From contig JAEUMY010000021.1 in NCBI GenBank assembly GCA_016791265.1, positions 1-64,000 on the forward strand: a DNA stretch of 64,000 nucleotides. The letters run 5' to 3'. The position numbers and the translations under genes are program-made. The notes beneath the pieces are model-generated. The model saw nothing but the letters and a program-made list of their open reading frames with translations, did no database searches and had not been told where the DNA came from. Below, piece after piece: positions 8,555 to 18,100 of this stretch (positions are counted from its first letter, which is position 1; every line of letters starts with the position of its first letter). This DNA is from Betaproteobacteria bacterium (GTDB lineage Bacteria > Pseudomonadota > Gammaproteobacteria > Burkholderiales > Usitatibacteraceae).

Positions 8555-9144
8555 GTCGCCGTCTCCGAAAGCATGCGCTCCACATAGCGCGCCAAAGTGT
8601 CGATTTCCAGGTTGACCTCGCTGCCGACCTGAAGCAGTTCCAGCGTGGTGACCGACCACGTGTGGGGAATCAGATTCACTTCAAACCTCTCATTGTCCAC
8701 GTGATTGACCGTCAGCGACACGCCGTTCACCGCGATGGAACCCTTGCGGGCGATGTAGCGCGCCAGTTCGCGCGGCGCCGAAAACGCCACCCGCCAATGC
8801 GCACCGAGATTATCCAACGCGGTCACACGACCGACGCCGTCCACGTGGCCGCTGACAAGATGCCCACCCACGCGGTCTCCGAAACGGAGCGCCTTCTCCA
8901 GATTCACTGACGCGCCCAGCTTGAGCCCGGTCGTGCAGTTCAGCGTCTCCGGTGAAACGTCGGCCGAGAAGCCCGACCCATTGAGCCCGACCACGGTGAG
9001 GCACACGCCATTCACCGCGATACTGTCGCCCAGCTTCACGTCGTTCATCGCGAATATTCGCGAGGTGATGGAGAGGCGAAGATTCTCCGCGCGCTGCTCG
9101 GCAGCCTCGATGACTCCCGTCGCTTCGATGATGCCGGTGAACAC
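8551..9144 (-). CDS. ribE: riboflavin synthase, alpha subunit
   Basis: 197 residues; dismutates two lumazine molecules into riboflavin and a pyrimidine. The two homologous lumazine-binding barrels are visible, each opening with a variant of the same motif: MFTGIIEATGVIE...GDSIAVNGVCLTV and SGHVDGVG...KGSIAVNGVSLTVNHV. It starts with GTG at 9144 (Phe-Thr-Gly-Ile-Ile follows), sharing one base with the ribD stop (TAGTG). It overlaps ribB by four bases. One GCGAATATTCGC copy encodes Arg-Ile-Phe-Ala near residue 30. Confidence 0.96.
   Translation of the reverse strand: MFTGIIEATGVIEAAEQRAENLRLSITSRIFAMNDVKLGDSIAVNGVCLTVVGLNGSGFSADVSPETLNCTTGLKLGASVNLEKALRFGDRVGGHLVSGHVDGVGRVTALDNLGAHWRVAFSAPRELARYIARKGSIAVNGVSLTVNHVDNERFEVNLIPHTWSVTTLELLQVGSEVNLEIDTLARYVERMLSETAT
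9050..9061. repeat. palindrome GCGAATATTCGC, copy 4
   Basis: In ribE, RIFA frame. Flanks extend it to the 16-base palindrome TCGCGAATATTCGCGA. Confidence 0.95.
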
Positions 9145-10244
9145 TAGAGCGCTCCCACCGTCGCGCTAATGCGCAGGTCGGGGCCGATGCGGCGGACTTC
9201 CGAGAGGGTGAGCGCGATCCGCTGATCGAGCCCCGTCAGCTCGCCCAGCGCGAACATGCCGAGTGCCTCGTCGCCAAGCAGGCTGGGGGCGAGATAGGCG
9301 ACGACTTCATCCACGACGCCCGCTTGAACCAGTGAACCGTTCAGCCGCGTCCCCGCCTCCACCATGACCTCGTTCAATCCCAATCTTCCCAATGTCTGCA
9401 TCATCGCAGCCAAGTCAACCTTGCCTCGCAGCGGCTCGGCGGCGACGCGCTCGACAACTGTGCCGCGTTGACGAAGCGCCTCAATCCGCGTCCCGTCTCC
9501 GCTCGCCGTGACGATCAGCGCGTTGCCCCCTTCGAGCACACGAGCCGAGTCGGCCACTTCCAGGCGACTGTCCACCACGATTTTCAATGGCTGCCGGGTG
9601 CAGGGCACGTCCCGAACCGTCAACGCGGGATCATCGGCGTGAACCGAACCGATCCCCGTCAACACTCCGCAGGCGCGGGCGCGCAGGGCATGCACGTCTT
9701 TGCGCGCCGCCGCGCTAGTGATCCAGCGGCTGGCCCCGTTGCGCAACGCCGTCCCACCGTCCAGGGATGCGCCGACCTTGAGCGTAACCCAGGGCCGTCC
9801 GTGTGCCATGCGCGACAGAAACCCGCGATGCGCCCTGCGCGCTTCGGCTGCCATCAAACCGACCTCGCTGCGAATATTCGCCTCACGCAAACGCACCAGC
9901 CCCTTGCCCGCCACTTGCGGATTCGGGTCTTCGATGGCCGCCACGACGCGCGACACCTTCGCGCGAACCAGCGCTTCCGCGCAGGGCGGTGTGCGCCCGT
10001 GATGCGCGCACGGCTCCAGCGTCACGTAAACGGTGGCGCCCGCCGGGTCTTCGCTGCACCGCGCCAACGCATTCACCTCCGCATGCGGCTGCCCCGCCTT
10101 TTCGTGCCATCCCTCGCCGATGATGCGCCCTCGCTTGACGATGACGCAGCCCACACTCGGGTTCGGCGTTGACGTGAGGCGCCCATTTTCGGTCAGCTTG
10201 AGTGCCCGTGCCATGAAAACATGATCCTCGCCGCTGAAGTTCAC
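9144..10244 (-). CDS. ribD: bifunctional pyrimidine deaminase/reductase RibD
   Basis: 366 residues; deaminates and then reduces the pyrimidine made by GTP cyclohydrolase II. The N-terminal deaminase carries the zinc site HAEVNAL and PCAHHGRTPPC (about residues 50-85). The C-terminal reductase follows (WVTLKVGASLDGGTAL, LTGIGSVHADDPALTVRD, NEVMVEAGTRLNGSL). The start is a GTG at 10244, seven bases after nrdR; the ATG ten codons later would clip the conserved first helix. One palindrome copy encodes ANIR at the end of the deaminase domain. Confidence 0.95.
   Translation of the reverse strand: MNFSGEDHVFMARALKLTENGRLTSTPNPSVGCVIVKRGRIIGEGWHEKAGQPHAEVNALARCSEDPAGATVYVTLEPCAHHGRTPPCAEALVRAKVSRVVAAIEDPNPQVAGKGLVRLREANIRSEVGLMAAEARRAHRGFLSRMAHGRPWVTLKVGASLDGGTALRNGASRWITSAAARKDVHALRARACGVLTGIGSVHADDPALTVRDVPCTRQPLKIVVDSRLEVADSARVLEGGNALIVTASGDGTRIEALRQRGTVVERVAAEPLRGKVDLAAMMQTLGRLGLNEVMVEAGTRLNGSLVQAGVVDEVVAYLAPSLLGDEALGMFALGELTGLDQRIALTLSEVRRIGPDLRISATVGAL
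9870..9881. repeat. palindrome GCGAATATTCGC, copy 5
   Basis: In ribD, ANIR frame (REANIRSEVG), flanks T and C. Confidence 0.95.
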
Positions 10245-10251
10245 GCCGGGC

Positions 10252-10701
10252 TCACTTCTTCAGATCCTTGAGGGCCTCGCGAAAATCCTCGACGCCTTCG
10301 AAGGCCCGATAAACCGATGCGAAACGGATGTAGCCCACCTTGTCGAGCGCCTTCAGTTCGTTCATCACCATCTCGCCGATTCGCTGGGATTGCACTTCGC
10401 GTCCACCGTCGAGCAGGATGCTCTGCTCGATGCGATCGACGGCCTGATCAATCTGCTCGGTCATCACCGGCCGCTTGTGCAGCGCGCGATGAAAGCTCGT
10501 TTCCACCTTGGCGCGAGCGAAGTCCTCACGTTGCCCGTTCGACTTGACGATCGTCGGCATGCGCAGCTCAGCCGTCTCGTAGGTGGTGTAGCGCTTGTGG
10601 CAAACCGGGCAACGCCGGCGGCGGCGCACACTAGTGCCTTCTTCATTGACCCGGGAGTCGATCACCTGTGTATCGGGGGCCGAGCAAAATGGGCACTTCA
10701 T
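10252..10701 (-). CDS. nrdR: transcriptional repressor NrdR
   Basis: 149 residues; represses ribonucleotide reductase genes in response to ATP/dATP. The N-terminal zinc ribbon is CPFC...[12 protein letters not shown], with four cysteines. The ATP-cone domain follows ([45 protein letters not shown]). Length and order are canonical. Placement between glyA and ribD is common in proteobacteria. No nrd genes or clear NrdR boxes are in the window. Confidence 0.97.
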   Translation of the reverse strand: MKCPFCSAPDTQVIDSRVNEEGTSVRRRRRCPVCHKRYTTYETAELRMPTIVKSNGQREDFARAKVETSFHRALHKRPVMTEQIDQAVDRIEQSILLDGGREVQSQRIGEMVMNELKALDKVGYIRFASVYRAFEGVEDFREALKDLKK

Positions 10702-10730
10702 GGCGCAGTTTGCGGCTCAACCAGGAAAGA

Positions 10731-11978
10731 TCACCCGCCGTAGACGGGGAACTGCTTGCACAGTGCCGACACCTTTTCCCGGACACGGGTCAGGTTCGCT
10801 TCGTCAGTGGGCGCGTCGAGCACGTCGGCGATCAGGTTGGCGGTCAACACCGCTTCGGTCTCCTTGAATCCGCGCGTCGTCATCGCGGGTGAACCCAGCC
10901 TGACGCCGCTGGTCACGAACGGCTTCTCGGGATCATTCGGAATCGCGTTCTTGTTGACAGTGATGTGCGCCTTGCCCAGCGCCGCTTCAGCATCCTTGCC
11001 GGTGATGTTCTTGGCGCGGAGATCCACGAGCATGACGTGGCTTTCGGTGCGCCCGGAGACAATGCGCAGGTTCCGAGCCATGAGCGCGCGCGCCATCGCG
11101 TCGGCATTCTTCAGCACCTGCTCCTGGTAGGTCTTGAAAGACGGCTGCAGCGCTTCCTGGAACGCGACCGCCTTGCCTGCGATGACGTGCATCAACGGCC
11201 CGCCCTGCAGGCCGGGGAAGATCGCGGAGTTGATGGCTTTTTCGTGCTCTGCTTTCATGAGAATGATGCCGCCACGCGGGCCGCGAAGGCTCTTGTGAGT
11301 GGTCGAGGTCACCACATCCGCATACGGGACTGGATTGGGATAGACGCCCGCCGCGATGAGGCCCGCGTAGTGCGCCATGTCGACCATGAAATACGCGCCG
11401 ACTTCTTTCGCAATGCGGCTGAAGCGTTCGAAGTCGATTTTCAGTGCATAGGCGGAAGCGCCCGCGAGAATGAGTTTGGGCTTGTGCGCACGAGCCAGCG
11501 ACTCCACTTGCGCGTAGTCGATTTCCTCTTTCTCGTTCAGGCCGTAGGACAGCACGTTGAACCACTTGCCGCTCATGTTGACCGGCGAGCCGTGGGTGAG
11601 GTGACCGCCCATCGCGAGGGACATGCCAAGGAAGGTGTCGCCTGGCTTCAGCAGCGCCATGAAGACCGCCTGATTGGCTTGAGAGCCGGAATTGGGCTGC
11701 ACGTTGGCCGCTTCCGCCCCGAAGAGCTTCTTGACCCGATCAATGGCCAATTGCTCGACAATGTCCACGTATTCGCAGCCGCCGTAGTAGCGCTTGCCGG
11801 GATAGCCCTCGGCGTACTTGTTGGTGAGCTGCGAGCCTTGAGCCTGCAGAACAGCCGGGCTGGTGTAGTTTTCTGACGCGATCAGCTCAATATGGTCTTC
11901 CTGACGCTGATTCTCCTTCTGGACGGCAGACCAGAGTTCAGGATCAACGGAAGCGAGAGTGTGCGACTTCGAAAACAT
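10731..11978 (-). CDS. glyA: serine hydroxymethyltransferase
   Basis: 415 residues, PLP enzyme that interconverts serine and glycine and loads one-carbon units on tetrahydrofolate. The PLP-lysine segment is [14 protein letters not shown]. Other blocks are [14 protein letters not shown] and [20 protein letters not shown]. It heads the minus-strand run that continues through nrdR (29-base gap) into the riboflavin genes. It contains no palindrome copy, in common with the other probably highly expressed genes here. Confidence 0.98.
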   Translation of the reverse strand: MFSKSHTLASVDPELWSAVQKENQRQEDHIELIASENYTSPAVLQAQGSQLTNKYAEGYPGKRYYGGCEYVDIVEQLAIDRVKKLFGAEAANVQPNSGSQANQAVFMALLKPGDTFLGMSLAMGGHLTHGSPVNMSGKWFNVLSYGLNEKEEIDYAQVESLARAHKPKLILAGASAYALKIDFERFSRIAKEVGAYFMVDMAHYAGLIAAGVYPNPVPYADVVTSTTHKSLRGPRGGIILMKAEHEKAINSAIFPGLQGGPLMHVIAGKAVAFQEALQPSFKTYQEQVLKNADAMARALMARNLRIVSGRTESHVMLVDLRAKNITGKDAEAALGKAHITVNKNAIPNDPEKPFVTSGVRLGSPAMTTRGFKETEAVLTANLIADVLDAPTDEANLTRVREKVSALCKQFPVYGG

Positions 11979-12296
11979 GGCTGGCTGTCTTTTCTTGATT
12001 GAAAATCAGGATATTAGCATGCGGGAAGGGCCATCCCACGGTCTCCGCCACAACCCATGGTGTATCACTGATGAATCCGGATTGATCGGAAACTATCGCT
12101 TTGAATACCTAAAAGAGGGGGCGCAATTCGTTCCGAAAGGCGCTTGATTTGAACTAGAATCAAGGCGTTAGGAAATGGAATCGAGACGTGGAACCCGTAT
12201 CGGCAGTGCATCCATTTGCATGATTTGTGCTTATAGATAGTTGCTTATGGCAATTTGCCGATACACCGCAGGTTCCACGCAATTCAGGAGAAAAGA
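11979..12296. other. divergent intergenic region between glyA and the FecR-like gene
   Basis: This 318-base gap must hold the promoters of glyA (minus) and the FecR-like gene (plus). A 7-base inverted repeat CTTGATT / AATCAAG with a seven-base spacer lies at 12143-12163 and could be an operator. A good Shine-Dalgarno (AGGAG at 12286-12290) precedes the plus-strand gene. No gene or RNA was recognised. Confidence 0.4.
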
Positions 12297-13031
12297 ATGA
12301 GTCGTTTCGACGAGGTCGATGATCCGCGCCGCCGCTGGCTGGTGCAGGCATTGACAGCCGGATTCTTCGGCGCCGGCATCAGCGATCGAGTGCTGGCCCA
12401 GCAGATTTTCGGCAGTGCGCCCTCCAAGCTGCCGCAGGGTCGCTCGATTTATCGCATGAGCGGCCGCGTCACGGTGGACGGCAAGCCGGCGGATCTCGCC
12501 ACCCTCGTCCGCCCGGGCTCCATCGTGGAGACGGGACCAGACAGCGAGGTGATTTTCGCGGTTGGCGACAACGCATTCATCATGCGCGCCAATAGCCGCA
12601 TGGTCATCGAGCAATCGAAGACAGACAGCTCGATTCTGTCAGGTCTGAATCTGCTGGCCGGGCGCATGTTGTCCGTGTTTGGGAAGAAGAAAGAGCCGAT
12701 TCAGATGAAGACCCGCATGGCCTCTATCGGTATTCGCGGGACGGGTGTGTATCTGGAAGCCGAACCGGACCAAACCTACTTTTGCACGTGCTATGGCGTC
12801 GCCGATGTCGCGTCGAACGAAGACCCGCAGAGCCGCGACACGGTGGTCGCGAAACATCATGACCGCCCGCTCTACATCGTCGCAGGCGCGCCAGCAGGCA
12901 AGAACATCCGTCCCGCCCCGTTCATCAATCACACCGATCAGGAGTTGATGCTGGTGGAGACGCTGGTGGGCCGCACACCGCCCTTCGTGTTCCCGAAGGA
13001 TGATTACCAGGGGCCGCGGCGCAACTACTGA
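12297..13031 (+). CDS. FecR-domain periplasmic protein
   Basis: 244 residues from the ATG at 12297, six bases after AGGAG; an in-frame ATG 14 codons earlier lacks such a site. The N-terminus DDPRRRWLVQALTAGFFGAG has an arginine pair and a hydrophobic stretch resembling a Tat signal, ending near VLAQ. The body has the FecR-type pattern: RVTVDGKPADLATLVRPGSIVETGPDSEVIF, then an ANSRMVIEQ segment and MASIGIRGTGVYLEAEP. Such domains are known from iron-signalling FecR and from many stand-alone envelope proteins. No sigma factor or TonB receptor is nearby. It converges on the tri-heme lipoprotein gene, so a link to that pair is only suggested. Confidence 0.7.
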   Translation: MSRFDEVDDPRRRWLVQALTAGFFGAGISDRVLAQQIFGSAPSKLPQGRSIYRMSGRVTVDGKPADLATLVRPGSIVETGPDSEVIFAVGDNAFIMRANSRMVIEQSKTDSSILSGLNLLAGRMLSVFGKKKEPIQMKTRMASIGIRGTGVYLEAEPDQTYFCTCYGVADVASNEDPQSRDTVVAKHHDRPLYIVAGAPAGKNIRPAPFINHTDQELMLVETLVGRTPPFVFPKDDYQGPRRNY

Positions 13032-13046
13032 TATCACCCGATCATT

Positions 13047-13058
13047 GCGAATATTCGC
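13047..13058. repeat. palindrome GCGAATATTCGC, copy 6
   Basis: Intergenic, 15 bases after the FecR-like stop codon and six bases before a terminator hairpin; 14-mer form. Confidence 0.95.
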
Positions 13059-13063
13059 AACAT

Positions 13064-13093
13064 GAAGAAGGGGCGCCGCGGCGCCCCTTCTTC
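13064..13093. terminator. bidirectional terminator hairpin
   Basis: Perfect 14-base stem, GAAGAAGGGGCGCC pairing with GGCGCCCCTTCTTC around GC, between two convergent genes. It can serve both strands; the A/T-containing ends give short U-rich tails. Confidence 0.75.
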
Positions 13094-13116
13094 ACTTTCG
13101 GACCGCGCTCGCCGGA

Positions 13117-15066
13117 TCAGTACGGCGCGCCGTTGAGAATCCAGTTCTGCACCAGATCAAAATCCTGCCGACCGGCGTTGCCGGGCTCCAGCGTGGCATT
13201 GAAGCGCGGAATCAGATTGCCCCCGTGATGATTTCCGCTGGGTTTGCGCAAGAGCGCGCTGGCCTGCAACTCGACGAAGTTGATGCGGCTCCTGATTTCC
13301 TCGTAGAAGAACCGGTCATCGGTCGCATCGCCAACCGTGCCATCGCCGTTGCGGTCGGTGTTGGTGTAGTACACCGGCGGCCGTGGCAGCGTGCCGGTCG
13401 CGCTGTGGCAGTTGGTGCAGGTGCTGGCTTGGAGCATGCTCTTGATGTCGGCGAATCGAATGGCCTCCGGCGCCGGCGTGAGTGTTGCCGATGCGACAAT
13501 CGTGATGCGCACGGGATCACTCTGCGCGCCCGCATTGCTCACCACCAGCTGAATGACATAGCTGCCTGGCGTGTTCGCGCTGAGCGTCGCATTTTGCGTC
13601 GTCGCGCCGGTGAGCGAAGCGCCAGCCGGACCCGATACCAGCGTCCAAGCGTAGGCGTTGGCATACAGGCTGCGTGAGGCGGTCAACGCAACCGAACCGG
13701 GGCGCACCACGCGACTGGGTCCCGGATCGGCGACAGGCCGGCCGGCCTTCAAGAGCGCGCCGTTGCTCCGCGCGACAAAGCCCTGCGTCTCGAGGAAATT
13801 CGCGAGGTTGGTTGGACCGCTTGTCGTGTAAAAGGCGTCGTAGACAATCTTCGCCAGAGGCATGTTGCCGCGATCCAGGACGTGGTGCTTGATCCGGTCC
13901 GCGTATCCGGCGAACTTCTCGTAGGACGTGAAATCGAGGTCGGAATTGCCAGCACTGCCGCGCATGATGTGGCAGGTCCGGCAGGCGGGCGCCACCACGG
14001 TTTTGTATAGCGTCGACTGCCCTGCGGTCACCCAGCCCTGCGGCACGAATTCATCCTTGAAGGTCGCATTGGGCAAGCCGTCGCCACCGTAGGCTTCCTT
14101 GATGAGCGACGCGGCCGTACCCTGCCACTCGCTGGGGCTGGCGGGTCTCCGACAAGCGTCCTCTGGCGCGCTGGACGGCGTGGGCAAGGGATAGCTGCAG
14201 AGGATCATGCGGTTGATGGTCTTGATGGCCGCTTCCTGATCCGCCCGCGTGAAGCCGGCGGTGGTGGAAAAACCGAACACGTCCGGCTCGAACGGATGCA
14301 GGTGGGCCTCCACGTCGCCGCGCGTTTGCGACACCGTGTTCTGCACCAGATTGAACTTGCGCTTGCCGTCCGCACCCACCGCCGTCAGCGCATCGCCGCG
14401 GCCGCCGTGACAACTGATGCAGGGGCCGGGCATGGCCTTGTCACCCCGCCCGTCGAGATCAACCAAGGTCTGCCTCTGCCCAGTGGTCGAGCTGAAATTG
14501 AACCACTTGCCAAAGCTGACACCCCCATTTGGTCCGGGGCTGAATTCAATCGCGTTGATGCCGATGAAGTGGCGGCTGTCGCGCACGATGGCCGCTTCCA
14601 GGTTCAGATTGGAATAGCCGTAATCGGGACCGGTGCGCACCAGATAATTCTCGACCACGAAGGCCAGAGTGCCATCCGAATTCTGCCGCACGGTCATGCG
14701 TCGCCCGTATCCGAGATCGCGCTGGTCGCCGAACACGACCGTCACCTGAGTGCCGGTGCCGCTGTCGAACTGGTTCGCAGCCTTCCACTTGGCGAGTGTG
14801 TCTTTGGCATTGGCGGGATCAATGGCGGCATAGTAGGCGTGGGCATATTCCTCCTCCACCGTCTGTTTCTTTCCATCCGGCATCACTTGCGGATTGGGAA
14901 AGATCAGATAGCTGTCAGGACCAGCAACCGGCGTGACCGGGAAGTCGCTCTGTGGCACGACATCGGACGAATTGCCGCCGCCACCGCCGCATCCGGACAG
15001 CACACCCAGCGTCAGCAAGGCCGCTGCCGCGCGCGACAGCGAGAAAGGGAGATTCTTGCGTTTCAT
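13117..15066 (-). CDS. tri-heme c-type cytochrome lipoprotein with PKD-like domain
   Basis: 649 residues from the ATG at 15066, which has AAGGA at a proper distance; the upstream in-frame ATGs do not. The signal ends in a lipobox, LGVLSGC, with the lipid cysteine at residue 26 followed by a glycine run, so the protein is a lipoprotein. Three heme c motifs are present: CISCH (216-220), CRTCH (362-366) and CTNCH (550-554). A PKD/Ig-like domain spans about 450-526 (SVALTASRSLYANAYAWTLVSGPAGASL). The gene lies 43 bases behind the large cytochrome-autotransporter gene and is probably cotranscribed with it. A role in electron transfer at the outer membrane is an inference; substrate and partner are unknown. 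Confidence 0.85.
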   Translation of the reverse strand: MKRKNLPFSLSRAAAALLTLGVLSGCGGGGGNSSDVVPQSDFPVTPVAGPDSYLIFPNPQVMPDGKKQTVEEEYAHAYYAAIDPANAKDTLAKWKAANQFDSGTGTQVTVVFGDQRDLGYGRRMTVRQNSDGTLAFVVENYLVRTGPDYGYSNLNLEAAIVRDSRHFIGINAIEFSPGPNGGVSFGKWFNFSSTTGQRQTLVDLDGRGDKAMPGPCISCHGGRGDALTAVGADGKRKFNLVQNTVSQTRGDVEAHLHPFEPDVFGFSTTAGFTRADQEAAIKTINRMILCSYPLPTPSSAPEDACRRPASPSEWQGTAASLIKEAYGGDGLPNATFKDEFVPQGWVTAGQSTLYKTVVAPACRTCHIMRGSAGNSDLDFTSYEKFAGYADRIKHHVLDRGNMPLAKIVYDAFYTTSGPTNLANFLETQGFVARSNGALLKAGRPVADPGPSRVVRPGSVALTASRSLYANAYAWTLVSGPAGASLTGATTQNATLSANTPGSYVIQLVVSNAGAQSDPVRITIVASATLTPAPEAIRFADIKSMLQASTCTNCHSATGTLPRPPVYYTNTDRNGDGTVGDATDDRFFYEEIRSRINFVELQASALLRKPSGNHHGGNLIPRFNATLEPGNAGRQDFDLVQNWILNGAPY

Positions 15067-15109
15067 GCATGCATCCTTGGGGGCGATGTGGGTTGCATTC
15101 ATCTCGGGA

Positions 15110-18100
15110 TCAGAACCGTGTGAGATAGATGATCGCGTACTGATTCGCGACATAGCGGAACGAGCCGGGCACCTGGAATCCGGGTGTCTGCACCGGGCGT
15201 GCTTCGGCGCGCCGCCACGAAAAGTCGATGGAATCGCGCGGACCGAGTGACAGGTTGTAGCCCATTGTCCCGATCACGGTCTTGGCATCGGTGCGGTACG
15301 AGAAATAGCGGCCGTCGAAGGCATCGTCCTGCACCAGCACCTCGGCGATATCCAGATTCTCCAGCGAGGGGAAGCCCGTGGACACCGTGTCGCCTCGACG
15401 GAATTCGCCGGTGAGGTAGATCGTGCTCTTCTTCGTCAGCGCATAGTCGAGGTTGCCGCGAATGCTGACATCCCGCCGGTCGAACACCGCGCTCTTCGCG
15501 TTGCGGACATTGCCCGACAACTCACCGAAGATGTCGATGCGATCAGTGAGCGCCCGGCGGGCATTCACACCGAATGCATAGCGATAGCCATCGCGCAGCC
15601 GCGACTCGTACTCGTCGACGTTGAGTCGCGCGAAAACGCCAAACGTGACCGCGTCGAACGCCGCCGACGTGCGGTACTGATACTCGACCTGCGCGCCCGC
15701 GTTCGCGCTGCCCAACCCCGGATAATCGCGGAACTTTTCGCCGCCCAGGAAGCCCGAGGCCGCGAAGCGGCTGTTGCTCCCCAAGAGGAAAAAGCGGCCG
15801 TAGCTGAAGCCCAGATTGAAGAGTCCGTCGGACAGTTTGCTGGCCGCGTCACGCGCACGTGTCACGTTGTCATCATAGGCATACCCGGCTTCGACGCGGA
15901 TGGCGTCCTTGCCGGTTTTCCACGCCACGGCGTTGTCCGGGATGGCCTTGGCATCCAGATCCTTCACCAGGATGAATCTCAGGGCCTGGCTGCTTTCGGG
16001 ACCCTTCACCCGAACCGCCTGATAGTCGATACCCAGCTTGAGGCCGCCACGATAATGGAAATCCGCGCCAATGCCCACTGCCAACGCGTCCTTGTTGCGG
16101 CCGGCGGACGAAAGCGAATAGCGCTGGCCGGTCGGAAATTGATCCGCGTAGGCCACGGTCACATCGCGGCCACTCTCGAACTCGTGCCGATACTCGATGC
16201 GCGCACGTGGTTTGACCCAACCGAAGTCGGTCGGATGCTGAATTTCCATGCGAACACCGAGCGCGAGCTGCGTGGACCGCTGGGTCTGGTCAAGGTAGGC
16301 GAGCGAGGCCAGGCCCGCGCCGCTTTCGGTCGCGAACTTGAGCTTGTCGCGGGTGAAGTCCAACCGGCCATACGGTGAAATCAATAGCGCCTCACGCCGC
16401 CAATCGTAGCTCGCGCCAATGGAGCCAAAGAGCTGGTCCCCCTTCCGCTTGCTCGTCGCAAATGCATCTTGCGCGGTCACGAAGCGACGCGTGTCCAGAT
16501 CGAGCTTGCCGACTCCCAGCAGGCCATCGACATACGTCCGCGTGCCGACCTGGTAGCTCGCATAAGCGGACGCCGACGTGCCGCGAGCCTTGAGACGCGA
16601 GCCATCTGAACCGATGTCGGTATCGTCGCGCCCGTAGCCCACCCCCACACCCGCAACCCATCGGGGGCTGAGGCGGCGATCCGCGCCGATGCTGATGCCA
16701 TCGGTGGTGAACTTGAGACTGCTCGCATCCGCAGTGGCATCGCGACGACCAAAATTCACATTGCCCGCGATCCAGACGCTGACCCCTGAACCGGATGTGC
16801 CGCTCGACCCGGCCGCATTCAGGTTGGCCAAATCCAGACTGCGGCCCGTCGCGAGACTGACCAGCGTGCTCACGAGCGACGGCGGCAGCCCGCTGCTGGT
16901 CGAGACCGGCTTGACGCCCAGACCGGGTGCCGCACCGGCCGAGTCATTGCCAGACTGCAGCGGCGCGAAGGGGTCTTGCGCGTCCGCGACTCCGGTTGCG
17001 CGATTGCGAATATTCGCACTGGCAACCGTGGTCTGCGCGCGAGGCCGCAACGAGGTCTGCGGCGGCGCATCGGCATTCGGATCGGCGGTCGCCAACTCGC
17101 TCCGCAACGCCTCAAGCCGGCGCTGGAAGTTGAATTGCTGACCACGCGCGAAGCGTTGAGCTGCCTGCGCCTGCGCCGTGGCGGCGCCCATGATCGTGGG
17201 ATCGTTGGTGAGATCAGGCCGCCCCATCACCGTCACCGTGATCGTGGCGGGCGGCGAAACGCCCGCATTGCCAAACGCAACGTAAGTGAACGTGTCAGGC
17301 CCGAAGAAATCCGTCTTCGGTGTGTAGGTGAGCTTGGTGCCGGCGACGTCCGCGGTGCCGTGCGTGGGCTGAGTCACGACATTCACGCCGGTGATGCCGG
17401 ATCCGCTCAACAGCGCGGCCACGTCAAGCGTGAAAGACTGGTTCAGCATGACCGTCATCGCGGCGGCGCGGGCGATCGGGATTTGCGACGCAACCAGAAT
17501 GTTGATGAATACCTCCGTGCCGGTGCCGCCAGGTCCGATGGGAATCACACTGAACGTATCGGCACCGGAAAAACCGGGTCTGGGTGTGTAGGTTGCCGTG
17601 GTCCCGGAAATGACGAGCGTTCCGTTGGAGGTCGGCGAGACCAATGTGAAACTTGTTGCGACGCTTGAAACAGTGTTGGCGAGATTGATCACCACGGTTG
17701 CCCCAAAGCCCACCTGAATCGTCGGTGATGTGGGCAGCGGCGATGGTGGGGGCGGAATCACATTGACATTGATCGTCGCCGGCGTGGACGCGCCACCGGG
17801 ACCGCTCACGACCACGACAAAGCTGTCAGGCCCGAAATAGCCCGTCACAGGCACATAGACGATTGTTCCGGTAGAAGAAGGAGCGAATGTTCCGTGCCTG
17901 GGCTGCGCGATGACCGAAAAAGTCGTCGCCGCCCCCGAGATGACTTGCGACAAATCGATGATCGTGGGCGTGTTGAACGGCACATTGACGGTGAGCGAAG
18001 CGACACTTGGAGCGGCGATGACGCTCACCTGCACCGTGGCCGCCACCGACGTGCCACCAGGTCCCGTTGCCGTGTAGCTGAACGAATCGTTGCCGACAAA

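Noticed and set aside
10245..10251. FMN riboswitch for the riboflavin genes
   Set aside because: The rib genes are packed in the middle of an operon with gaps of a few bases, so there is no room for one; none was seen upstream of glyA.
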